From Chloroflexota bacterium (GTDB taxonomy: Bacteria > Chloroflexota > Anaerolineae > UBA4142): 5,602 bases of DNA. Position numbers and translations under genes: made by a program. Under the pieces are notes generated by a model, which saw nothing but the letters and a program-made list of their open reading frames with translations, did not search any database and was not told the DNA's origin. Each line of letters starts with the position of its first letter. Positions within the stretch are counted from its first letter, which is position 1. The stretch covers positions 1 through 5,602 of the forward strand of contig JAMCRS010000047.1 of NCBI GenBank assembly GCA_023380675.1, written 5' to 3'. Of the stretch, positions 1 to 5,289 are shown one piece after another.

Positions 1-23
1 GCGCCTGAGGGCCCGCTGAGGGT

Positions 24-52
24 TTGCATGCCCGGATATTCGGTGTTATAAT
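24..52 (+). promoter_or_regulatory. sigma-70-type promoter of ssb
   Basis: A -35 element TTGCAT (24-29) is followed after exactly 17 bp by a perfect -10 element TATAAT (47-52). A TG at 44-45 gives an extended -10 (TGTTATAAT). Transcription would be expected to start near 59, giving a leader of about 48 nt that contains the AAGGAGG ribosome binding site. The same extended -10 word recurs in front of secG. The elements are seen directly; the start site is inferred. Confidence 0.8.
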
Positions 53-106
53 TTTCGCAAAGGTGTCGAGGACCCGGTCAGCACTTCACATCGCAAGGAG
101 GGCCAA

Positions 107-535
107 ATGTATCAAAGGCTGGTTGTGGTCGGGAATCTGGGTCGAGACCCGGAGATGCGCTACACCCCAAATGGCACGGCGGTGACGTCGCTTTCCGTCG
201 CGACGAGCCGGCGCTACACGACGGCGGATGGGCAGCAGAAAGAGGAGACGGCGTGGTTTCGCGTCTCGGTGTGGGGTAAGCAGGCCGAGCCGTGCAATCA
301 GTATCTGGCCAAAGGGTCCAAGGTTCTAGTCGAGGGCACGCTGGTGCCGGACGAAAACGGCGGACCCCGGGTCTGGACCGGCTCGGACGGCAAACCGCGT
401 GCGTCGTTCGAAGTGCGGGCGACGACGGTGCGTTTTCTGAGCTCCAAGCGCGAAGGAGCGCAGGCAGCGACCGCGGGCGGGGCGCCTGACGTCGCGATGG
501 AAGAAGCGACTTCGGGTGAAGAGTTGCCTTTCTAA
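107..535 (+). CDS. ssb: single-stranded DNA-binding protein
   Basis: This 142-residue protein is a bacterial Ssb. It binds single-stranded DNA, normally as a homotetramer, and recruits replication, repair and recombination enzymes. An OB fold occupies about residues 1-112. It begins with the family signature VVVGNLGRDPEMRYTPNG and continues with the conserved WFRVSVWGKQAE and GSKVLVEGTL blocks. A short flexible Ala/Gly/Glu-rich linker leads to the acidic tip GEELPF, the equivalent of the DDDIPF tail that docks partner proteins. The length is slightly short for the family because the linker is brief. The ATG at 107 is fixed by a strong AAGGAGG (95-101) five bases upstream. The gene has its own promoter and a terminator right behind it, so it is probably monocistronic rather than sitting in the common rpsF-ssb-rpsR operon. 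The sequence style resembles Chloroflexota homologues. Confidence 0.97.
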   Translation: MYQRLVVVGNLGRDPEMRYTPNGTAVTSLSVATSRRYTTADGQQKEETAWFRVSVWGKQAEPCNQYLAKGSKVLVEGTLVPDENGGPRVWTGSDGKPRASFEVRATTVRFLSSKREGAQAATAGGAPDVAMEEATSGEELPF

Positions 536-554
536 GTTCGCAGCAAGTGCTCCT

Positions 555-590
555 AGCCGCTTGAAACTCAAGCGGCTTTTTTGTTTTTTT
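555..590 (+). terminator. intrinsic terminator of ssb
   Basis: A perfect 10-bp stem (AGCCGCTTGA at 555-564 with TCAAGCGGCT at 568-577) has a 3-nt loop (AAC). It is followed by a T-rich tract (577-590, six T, one G, seven T). It begins 20 bp after the ssb stop codon and ends about 20 bp before the next promoter, so it insulates the two units. Confidence 0.93.
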
Positions 591-610
591 CGGCGCTCGC
601 GCCCGCTCAC

Positions 611-639
611 TTGGCGGATGCGAGTCGATGTGATAGAAT
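611..639 (+). promoter_or_regulatory. promoter of the Cys-rich protein / EamA unit
   Basis: A -35-like TTGGCG (611-616) and a -10 TAGAAT (634-639) are 17 bp apart. A TG at 631-632 makes this an extended -10 (TGATAGAAT). The predicted start near 646 leaves only about 13 nt before the ATG at 659, so the mRNA would have a very short leader. The -35 is weak but the spacing is ideal. Position is seen; use is inferred. Confidence 0.65.
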
Positions 640-658
640 GAAATCGGTGCATTAGAAT

Positions 659-976
659 ATGAAAACGCCCTACGGAAAAGAGTGCAAATACTATTACGCC
701 GACTATTATCGAGGCCGGGAGACCCAGGAATGCCGGCTGATCGAGGCGAACCCGGCTTCCGAACCGTGGAAGCCGGCGCTGTGCCAGTCCTGCCCGGTGC
801 CGGATATTTTGGCCGCCAACGCCTGCCCGAACCTGGCGCTGCACGCGGATGTCGGACGATCCATGTTCGGCCTGCTGCAAAAGGTTCGGGTCGAGGCGGC
901 GTGCCGCGAATATCGAGTCGAGGTCGGCAGGCCCAAGATCGGATGCGGTCACTGTCACGAGTTCAAGGCCAAATGA
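659..976 (+). CDS. small cysteine-rich protein, function unknown
   Basis: This 105-residue protein is not one I can assign a function to, although similar uncharacterised proteins seem familiar from Chloroflexota. It has eight cysteines: C9, C25, C42, C45, C56, C82, C96 and C99. Two of the pairs are CxxC (CQSC at 42-45 and CGHC at 96-99), with His98 and His100 in the second. The N-terminus is rich in Tyr (YGKECKYYYADYYRGR). There is no signal peptide and no membrane segment, so it should be cytoplasmic. The pattern suggests one or two structural zinc sites or an iron-sulfur cluster. The CGHCH string formally matches a haem c site, but without export that reading is unlikely. The ATG at 659 has no clear Shine-Dalgarno sequence (only GGTG at 647-650) and lies about 13 nt after the predicted transcription start. 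The stop codon overlaps an ATG of the next gene (ATGA at 973-976), which suggests co-expression with the half-size transporter. Confidence 0.82.
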   Translation: MKTPYGKECKYYYADYYRGRETQECRLIEANPASEPWKPALCQSCPVPDILAANACPNLALHADVGRSMFGLLQKVRVEAACREYRVEVGRPKIGCGHCHEFKAK

Positions 977-990
977 AACAAGGGATTCGT

Positions 991-1407
991 ATGGACACGA
1001 CTGTGCTGGTCGGCACGGCGGCCATGCTCTTTTTCTGGGGCGTCTGGGGCATCGTCGTCAAGTTGGCAACCCGAGAGATCGGCATGCAGGCGCTCTTATG
1101 GGGTCAGATTGGTGCCATCGCATTATTCCCGCTGTATTTTCTGTTGTTCAAGGAGATGCTTCCGCTCGAGATCAAAGGTGGAACGATCGCGCTGAGCGTC
1201 CTGGCCGGCGCGCTGGGAGTGCTCGGCACCGTCACTTTCTACGTCTTGCTGCGGGTCGCGCCGGCGAGCGTCGTCGTCCCGTTGTCCGCGCTCTATCCCG
1301 TCGTGACCGTCGTCCTGGCCTATTTTGTCTTGCACGAAGACCTCACCCCGACGCGGCTCGCGGGTGTTGCCTGCGCGCTCGCCGCGATCTGGCTGCTGAC
1401 GAGCTGA
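991..1407 (+). CDS. half-size EamA/DMT-family membrane protein
   Basis: This 138-residue integral membrane protein consists of a single EamA domain. Five hydrophobic helices lie at about residues 3-22, 33-53, 64-86, 91-113 and 119-136. The last two carry the family pattern VVVPLSALYPVVTVVLAYFVLHEDLT, with the usual glutamate after helix 4. Most EamA transporters have two such domains in about 300 residues, so a single-domain protein would presumably pair with itself. The substrate cannot be told from sequence. I chose the ATG at 991 because AAGGGA (980-985) lies six bases upstream. An in-frame ATG at 973 would add six residues (MKQGIR) and overlap the preceding stop codon as ATGA. It has a poorer AAGG four bases upstream but would give translational coupling. 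Either way it belongs to the same transcript as the Cys-rich gene. Confidence 0.87.
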   Translation: MDTTVLVGTAAMLFFWGVWGIVVKLATREIGMQALLWGQIGAIALFPLYFLLFKEMLPLEIKGGTIALSVLAGALGVLGTVTFYVLLRVAPASVVVPLSALYPVVTVVLAYFVLHEDLTPTRLAGVACALAAIWLLTS

Positions 1408-1412
1408 AGGGG

Positions 1413-1560
1413 CTGTCCGAAAGGCGATTCCGGACAATCGTCTCCCACCAGAATCGAGGCAATTCGCCTCCAAGGTCCACGGAATCCCGTGTGCGGACGC
1501 GAGAAACCGAGAGACTCTCGCAACGGACAGGGCTGTGACGGTCTCTTGGGGCAGCCCCAG
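1413..1560 (+). promoter_or_regulatory. hairpin-rich leader of the homocysteine methyltransferase gene
   Basis: The 182 bp between the EamA stop and the methyltransferase start hold several perfect inverted repeats. CTGTCCG (1413-1419) can pair locally with CGGACA (1431-1436) or at long range with CGGACAG (1524-1530). The long-range stem would enclose GAGGC/GCCTC (1456-1460 with 1466-1470), CACGG/CCGTG (1478-1482 with 1487-1491) and GCGAGA/TCTCGC (1499-1504 with 1516-1521). Downstream, GGGCTG/CAGCCC (1530-1535 with 1552-1557) competes with TGGGG/CCCCA (1547-1551 with 1555-1559). No T-run follows, so it is not a simple terminator, and I see no promoter inside it. I recognise no known riboswitch core; SAM-I, SAH, cobalamin and T-box hallmarks are absent. 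A cis-regulatory RNA is an inference from this layout. Confidence 0.35.
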
Positions 1561-1589
1561 AATTGCCGCCGTTCGACGAACTGGAGCGT

Positions 1590-2501
1590 ATGGCTATCAC
1601 ATTCGAAGGGCTGATCTCACTGCGGACGCCAATCGTCTTCGACGGAGCCACCGGCACGCTCCTGCAGCAGATGGGGCTGCCGATGCGCCAAGCGCCCGAA
1701 ACCTGGGTGCTCGAACAACCGGCGAGCGTCTACACGGCGGCGGAATCGTACGTCAACGCCGGCGCGCAGATCATCCTGACCTGCACGTTCGGCGGAACGT
1801 CGGTTCGACTGCTCGATTCCGGCCTTGACGCGCGCGCGTACGAGATCAATCGGCGCGCGGCAGAATTGGCGAAACAAGCGGCCGGCGGCCATGCCCTCGT
1901 CGCCGGATCGATTGGTCCGATCGGGCGGCTGCCGCTGGCCATGGGAACGCTAACGTATACGGACGCGGTGGAGCAGTTCGGAGAACAGGCGCGCGCCCTC
2001 GCGGAGGGAGGTGTCGACCTTTTCAGCGTTGAGTCAATGAGCGACGTGGCGGAAATGATGGCGGCGATCGAAGGTGTCCGGCGCGTGGCCGACAAGCCGA
2101 TCCTGGCGAGCATGTCCTTCGACACTCAAGGCAAGACGCTTATGGGGATCACACCGGCGTACGCGGCGTTGGAGCTGTCCAAGGCCGGCGTCGCCGCGTT
2201 CGGAGCCAATTGCGGGCGGGGTCCCGAGGACGTGACGGCTATCCTGCAGGAGATGCACTCGACGGCGCACGATGCCCTGCTCATCGCCAAGCCGAACGCG
2301 GGCGTGCCGGAGATTCGCGCGGGCGGTGCCGTGTATCCCGTTCCGGCGGAGCGCTTTGCGGCGCACGCGCGCGACTGGGTGCGCGCCGGCGCGCGGATCG
2401 TCGGCGGCTGCTGCGGGACGACGCCGCGCTACGTCGAAGCTCTGCGCAGCGCGATCGGAGGCGGCAAATCGGCCTCGACGCGACGGCAGCTGATCCAGTG
2501 A
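1590..2501 (+). CDS. homocysteine S-methyltransferase family protein
   Basis: This 303-residue protein matches the zinc-dependent homocysteine S-methyltransferase domain, the family of the MetH N-terminal module and of betaine- or S-methylmethionine-homocysteine methyltransferases. It would transfer a methyl group to the thiolate of homocysteine, giving methionine, in the cytoplasm. Visible landmarks are VFDGATGTLLQQMGL near the N-terminus, TCTFGGTSVRL, SIGPIGRL, FSVESMSDVAEM, MSFDTQGKTLMG and KPNAGVPE. The three zinc-ligand cysteines are all present: C208 in ANCGRG, and C274 and C275 in GGCCGTTP. It is closest in feel to the MetH module but has no folate, cobalamin or reductase domain, so the methyl donor must come from a separate protein or a small molecule. 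The ATG at 1590 has GGAG at 1583-1586, only three bases away. A TTG at 1563 would add nine residues but has no ribosome binding site. Expression could come from readthrough of the upstream unit or be set by the structured leader. Confidence 0.92.
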   Translation: MAITFEGLISLRTPIVFDGATGTLLQQMGLPMRQAPETWVLEQPASVYTAAESYVNAGAQIILTCTFGGTSVRLLDSGLDARAYEINRRAAELAKQAAGGHALVAGSIGPIGRLPLAMGTLTYTDAVEQFGEQARALAEGGVDLFSVESMSDVAEMMAAIEGVRRVADKPILASMSFDTQGKTLMGITPAYAALELSKAGVAAFGANCGRGPEDVTAILQEMHSTAHDALLIAKPNAGVPEIRAGGAVYPVPAERFAAHARDWVRAGARIVGGCCGTTPRYVEALRSAIGGGKSASTRRQLIQ

Positions 2502-2565
2502 GCTGCCGGGGGGCGGCGCCAGGGCGATCGGGCCGGCCCGCCGCGCGCCCGCGCAGGTCCGCAAT

Positions 2566-2594
2566 TTGCGAATTGAGAAGGGTAATGTTATAAT
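2566..2594 (+). promoter_or_regulatory. sigma-70-type promoter of secG
   Basis: TTGCGA (2566-2571) and a perfect TATAAT (2589-2594) are separated by 17 bp. TG at 2586-2587 gives the same extended -10 word, TGTTATAAT, as the ssb promoter. It lies in a short AT-rich island inside very GC-rich spacer DNA. The predicted start near 2601 leaves a leader of about 22 nt before the GTG start of secG. Confidence 0.8.
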
Positions 2595-2622
2595 TCGGCC
2601 AATCTAGGGCAAAGGACAAGCA

Positions 2623-2850
2623 GTGGGACCGTATCTTAACGTCGTTCAAATCATCATTTCCATCACGCTGATCGTGATCATTTTGATCCAGGTCAAGGGT
2701 GAGACCGGCGGAAGCGTCTTTGGTGGCGACATGGGCGTAGCGCGGACGCGGCGCGGCCTGGAGCGCACTCTGTTCAACGCGACGATCGTTCTGTCCGTGA
2801 TCTTCCTCCTCATTTCCTTCCTCAGCGCATTTCTCGCCGTACGCTCCTAG
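2623..2850 (+). CDS. secG: preprotein translocase subunit SecG
   Basis: This 75-residue inner-membrane protein is SecG, the non-essential helper subunit of the SecYEG export channel that assists SecA-driven translocation. Two hydrophobic helices lie at about residues 6-23 and 51-72. The cytoplasmic loop between them carries the family signature QVKGETGGSVFGG followed by TRRGLERTLFNAT. The length is normal for the family. The start is GTG at 2623, supported by AAAGGA (2611-2616) six bases upstream; no ATG fits. It opens a transcript that runs into the large solute-binding protein gene 23 bp downstream, with no terminator between them. The link is plausible because the binding protein needs Sec export, although shared function is an inference. 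Confidence 0.95.
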   Translation: MGPYLNVVQIIISITLIVIILIQVKGETGGSVFGGDMGVARTRRGLERTLFNATIVLSVIFLLISFLSAFLAVRS

Positions 2851-2873
2851 GGCGCGTTATCGGTTTTTCATAG

Positions 2874-4994
2874 ATGAAGCACATTCGCTGGCAGGTGCTG
2901 ATTGCCCTGGCGGGCATTGCTTTTCTCAGCGTCGTGCTCGGATTTTTCGCGCTCGGATCGAGCTTTGAAGAGCGGCCCGACTACGGGGGCACCTACACGG
3001 AGGGCGTCGCCGGGCGGCCGAACGCCATCAACCCGATCTACAGCCAGTACAACGACGTCGATCACGACATGACGGCGTTGATCTTTAGCGGGCTGACGCG
3101 GGCGGACGAGAGCGGGGTGCTCAAGCCTGACCTCGCCACCGCGTGGACGATCTCTCCGGACGGCCTCGTCATTACGTTCACGCTCCGGACCGACGTGCTC
3201 TGGCAGGATGGTGTGCCCTTCGACGCCGGCGACGTCGTCTTTACGATTCACGCGATCCAGGACCCGGCGTACAAGAGCCCTCCCGACCTGGCGGCCTTCT
3301 GGAGGACCGTCGCCGTCAGCGCCGTCGACCCGTCGACCGTCCGTTTTCAGTTGACCCAGGCCTACGCGCCGTTTCTGGACTATACGACCATCGGCATTCT
3401 GCCCGCCCACCTGCTCAAGAACGTGCCGCCGGCGGACATGTTCCAAAACGCGTTCAACCGGAACCCCGTGGGCACCGGTCCGTTTCAACTGACCGAGCTT
3501 ACGGCCGACCACGCATTTCTGGATGTCAATCCCCGCTATTACGGCCAACGCCCCTATTTGTCGCGGATCCAATTCAAGTTCTACGCGGACTATGAATCGA
3601 TCATCGCCGCCTACGGCCGGCAAGAGGTGGAAGGGATCTCGCGCATTCTTCCACCCTATCTGGCCAAGGCAAGCAGCCTGCCCGATCTCAAGCTTTACAA
3701 TACACGGTTGGCTGGCTATACGCTGATCCTGTTGAATCTGTCCAAGCCGCAGTTTCAAGACAAGCAGGTGCGGCAGGCACTGTTGTACGCGATCGACCGG
3801 CAGCACCTGATCGGCGACGTCCTACAAGGTCAGGGTCTGTTGGCGGCCAGCCCGATCGAGCCAGGGACGTGGGCGTACGACAATACCCTGAGCCCCTATC
3901 CCTTCGACGCCGCCAAAGCCAAATCGCTGCTCGACGCCGCCGGCTGGAAGGACGTGAACGGGGACGGCGTCCGGGAAAAGGACCAACAGCCCCTCTCGAT
4001 CTCGCTGACGACCACGGACGATCCGACGCGAGTCGCGCTCGCGAACGAGATCGTCCGGGAATGGCAGTCCGTCGGTGTCACGGCAACCGTTGCACCCGTG
4101 CCGGCCTCGCTGCTGATCCAGAACATTCTGCGCCCGCGCCAATTCGACGCCGTGCTCTACGAGTGGCGAACGTTGTCCAACGATCCGGACCAATACGAGA
4201 ATTGGCACCAGACCCAGATTCCGAACGGGACCGGGAACGGACAGAACTACAGCGGGCTGGACGATCGCGACATCAGCGAAGCGTTGGAAGCCGCGCGCGC
4301 GACGAACGACCAGGCCAAGCGGGTGGAGTTGTATCATACCTTCCAGGAGCTGTTCGCCGACCGGGTTCCCGGGCTGCTGCTCTATTACCCCGTGTATACC
4401 TACGCGGTCGACGCGCGCGTTCACGGCGTCCAGTTGGCGCCCATGCTCGAGCCGAGCGACCGCTTTCGTAACATCGCGCAGTGGTATTTGAAGACCGAGC
4501 GCGTGCTCGCCGGATCGCCGGTGGAGGTGCCGACGCGATTGACGCTGCCGACCCCCACGGAGGAGCCGCTCGTATTGCTGCCGACAGAGCTGGCGAATCC
4601 AACGTCCCCCGCGTCGCCGCCGGCGGAGGCGGAGACTCCGAGCGCGCCGCCGGCTCAGACGTCGCCGGTCACCGGGACGGCGGCGTGCGGCGATCCGAAC
4701 GCGGCCATCACAGCGCCCGCGACCGACGGCACGATCTCGGGTCTGGCCGAGATACACGGCACCGCGGCGCGCGCCAACCTGACGTATTGGAAACTGGAGT
4801 ATCGTCCGGACGGCACGCCCGTTTCGGCATACGTGCAGCTCTATCGTTCGGAAACGGCGGTGAAGGACAGCGTGTTGAGCCTTTGGTCGACCAAGACGGT
4901 GCCGAACGGCGTGTACTGGCTGCAGTTGACCGTGGTGGACAACACGGGCAACTTTGGAACGCCCTGCCAGGTCAGGGTCAAGGTACAGAATTAA
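2874..4994 (+). CDS. family 5 (peptide-type) ABC transporter solute-binding protein with C-terminal Ig-like domain
   Basis: This 706-residue exported protein has the SBP_bac_5 fold, the family that captures peptides, nickel complexes or other solutes for ABC importers. Residues 7-28 form a hydrophobic N-terminal segment with no lipobox cysteine, so it is probably held by an uncleaved membrane anchor and not as a lipoprotein. Family landmarks are LKPDLATAW (83-91), LWQDGVPFDAGDVVFT (109-124), NPVGTGPFQL (197-206), VRQALLYAIDRQHLI (299-313) and the DVNGDGVRE loop (360-368). A Pro/Thr/Glu/Ala-rich linker (about 549-603) leads to a C-terminal beta-sandwich-like domain (about 604-706) ending in LQLTVVDNTGNFGTPCQVRVKV. 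The only two cysteines of the whole protein, C605 and C698, bracket this domain. Typical family members stop near residue 540, so the tail is an addition. The ATG at 2874 has no recognisable ribosome binding site, and it follows secG closely. No permease or ATPase gene lies in the window, so the substrate is unknown. Confidence 0.93.
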   Translation: MKHIRWQVLIALAGIAFLSVVLGFFALGSSFEERPDYGGTYTEGVAGRPNAINPIYSQYNDVDHDMTALIFSGLTRADESGVLKPDLATAWTISPDGLVITFTLRTDVLWQDGVPFDAGDVVFTIHAIQDPAYKSPPDLAAFWRTVAVSAVDPSTVRFQLTQAYAPFLDYTTIGILPAHLLKNVPPADMFQNAFNRNPVGTGPFQLTELTADHAFLDVNPRYYGQRPYLSRIQFKFYADYESIIAAYGRQEVEGISRILPPYLAKASSLPDLKLYNTRLAGYTLILLNLSKPQFQDKQVRQALLYAIDRQHLIGDVLQGQGLLAASPIEPGTWAYDNTLSPYPFDAAKAKSLLDAAGWKDVNGDGVREKDQQPLSISLTTTDDPTRVALANEIVREWQSVGVTATVAPVPASLLIQNILRPRQFDAVLYEWRTLSNDPDQYENWHQTQIPNGTGNGQNYSGLDDRDISEALEAARATNDQAKRVELYHTFQELFADRVPGLLLYYPVYTYAVDARVHGVQLAPMLEPSDRFRNIAQWYLKTERVLAGSPVEVPTRLTLPTPTEEPLVLLPTELANPTSPASPPAEAETPSAPPAQTSPVTGTAACGDPNAAITAPATDGTISGLAEIHGTAARANLTYWKLEYRPDGTPVSAYVQLYRSETAVKDSVLSLWSTKTVPNGVYWLQLTVVDNTGNFGTPCQVRVKVQN

Positions 4995-5007
4995 ACGGGC
5001 GGAGTGT

Positions 5008-5035
5008 TTGACAATTCGACCGTTTGGAATACAAT
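5008..5035 (+). promoter_or_regulatory. promoter of tRNA-Leu
   Basis: A perfect -35 TTGACA (5008-5013) and a -10 TACAAT (5030-5035) are 16 bp apart. The start is predicted near 5042, only about five bases before the mature tRNA 5' end. It begins 13 bp after the stop codon of the binding protein gene. Confidence 0.85.
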
Positions 5036-5046
5036 TCGGTTGGCAA

Positions 5047-5130
5047 GCCGAGCTGGCGGAATTGGCAGACGCGCACGTTTCAGGGGCGTGTGGCCGTAAG
5101 GCCATCAGGGTTCAAGTCCCTGGCTCGGCA
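5047..5130 (+). tRNA. tRNA-Leu (anticodon CAG, reads CUG)
   Basis: This 84-nt sequence folds as a class II tRNA. The acceptor stem is GCCGAGC (5047-5053) with GCTCGGC (5123-5129) and discriminator A5130. The D arm contains the Leu-typical GGCGGAATTGGCAGACGC. The anticodon stem is CACGT/GCGTG (5074-5078 with 5086-5090, including one T-G pair) and closes a seven-base loop TTCAGGG, with CAG at 5081-5083. The long variable arm is TGGCC-GTAA-GGCCA (5091-5104). The T arm is CAGGG-TTCAAGT-CCCTG (5106-5122). The 3' CCA is not encoded (CAG follows), so a CCA-adding enzyme is required. Confidence 0.96.
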
Positions 5131-5134
5131 CAGG

Positions 5135-5160
5135 AAACCCCCAGGACTACTGGGGGTTTT
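5135..5160 (+). terminator. intrinsic terminator of tRNA-Leu
   Basis: CCCCCAG (5138-5144) pairs with CTGGGGG (5150-5156) around the loop GACTA. The stem can be extended by AAA (5135-5137) with TTT (5157-5159), and it ends in TTTT (5157-5160). It starts five bases after the tRNA and closes a promoter-tRNA-terminator cassette of about 150 bp. Confidence 0.88.
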
Positions 5161-5289
5161 GCTATTTCGAGAGTCGACGGGTCTCGGAGCGCAATCGCGA
5201 TACCAGGAGCGGGTGGCCCCGATGGGTCTAGCTCCGCTGAATATTTTGCCGACTGAACTCTAGAAACTCGACGAGGGGCGGAGACAGCC

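Noticed and set aside
5..22. Direct repeat CTGAGGG (5-11 and 16-22) upstream of the ssb promoter
   Set aside because: Two seven-base copies are too short to support an operator without comparative data.
950..976. CGHCH in the Cys-rich protein as a c-type haem site
   Set aside because: The protein has no signal peptide or membrane anchor and the surrounding sequence lacks cytochrome c features. Six other cysteines point to metal or cluster binding.
682..990. N-terminal extension of the EamA frame back to 682
   Set aside because: This stretch overlaps the Cys-rich gene in another frame, its translation is not membrane-like, and good starts lie at 991 and 973.
1563..1589. TTG start at 1563 for the homocysteine methyltransferase
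   Set aside because: No ribosome binding site precedes it and the added residues (MPPFDELER) are not part of the family core. The ATG at 1590 begins directly before the conserved region and has GGAG upstream, though closely spaced.
2529..2540. 12-bp GC palindrome CGGGCCGGCCCG between the methyltransferase and secG as a terminator
   Set aside because: It has no loop and no T-run. Such palindromes are expected by chance in spacer DNA this GC-rich.
2868..5105. Two long open frames on the - strand (2868-3806 and 3822-5105) opposite the binding protein gene
   Set aside because: They lie antisense to a convincing 706-residue family 5 binding protein, have low-complexity Arg/Val/Gly-rich translations with no recognisable domain, and are typical of the third-position bias in GC-rich coding DNA. 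The second one even runs through the tRNA.
5024..5263. 79-residue open frame across the tRNA gene
   Set aside because: It contains the whole tRNA and its terminator, its translation has no family features, and no ribosome binding site precedes it.
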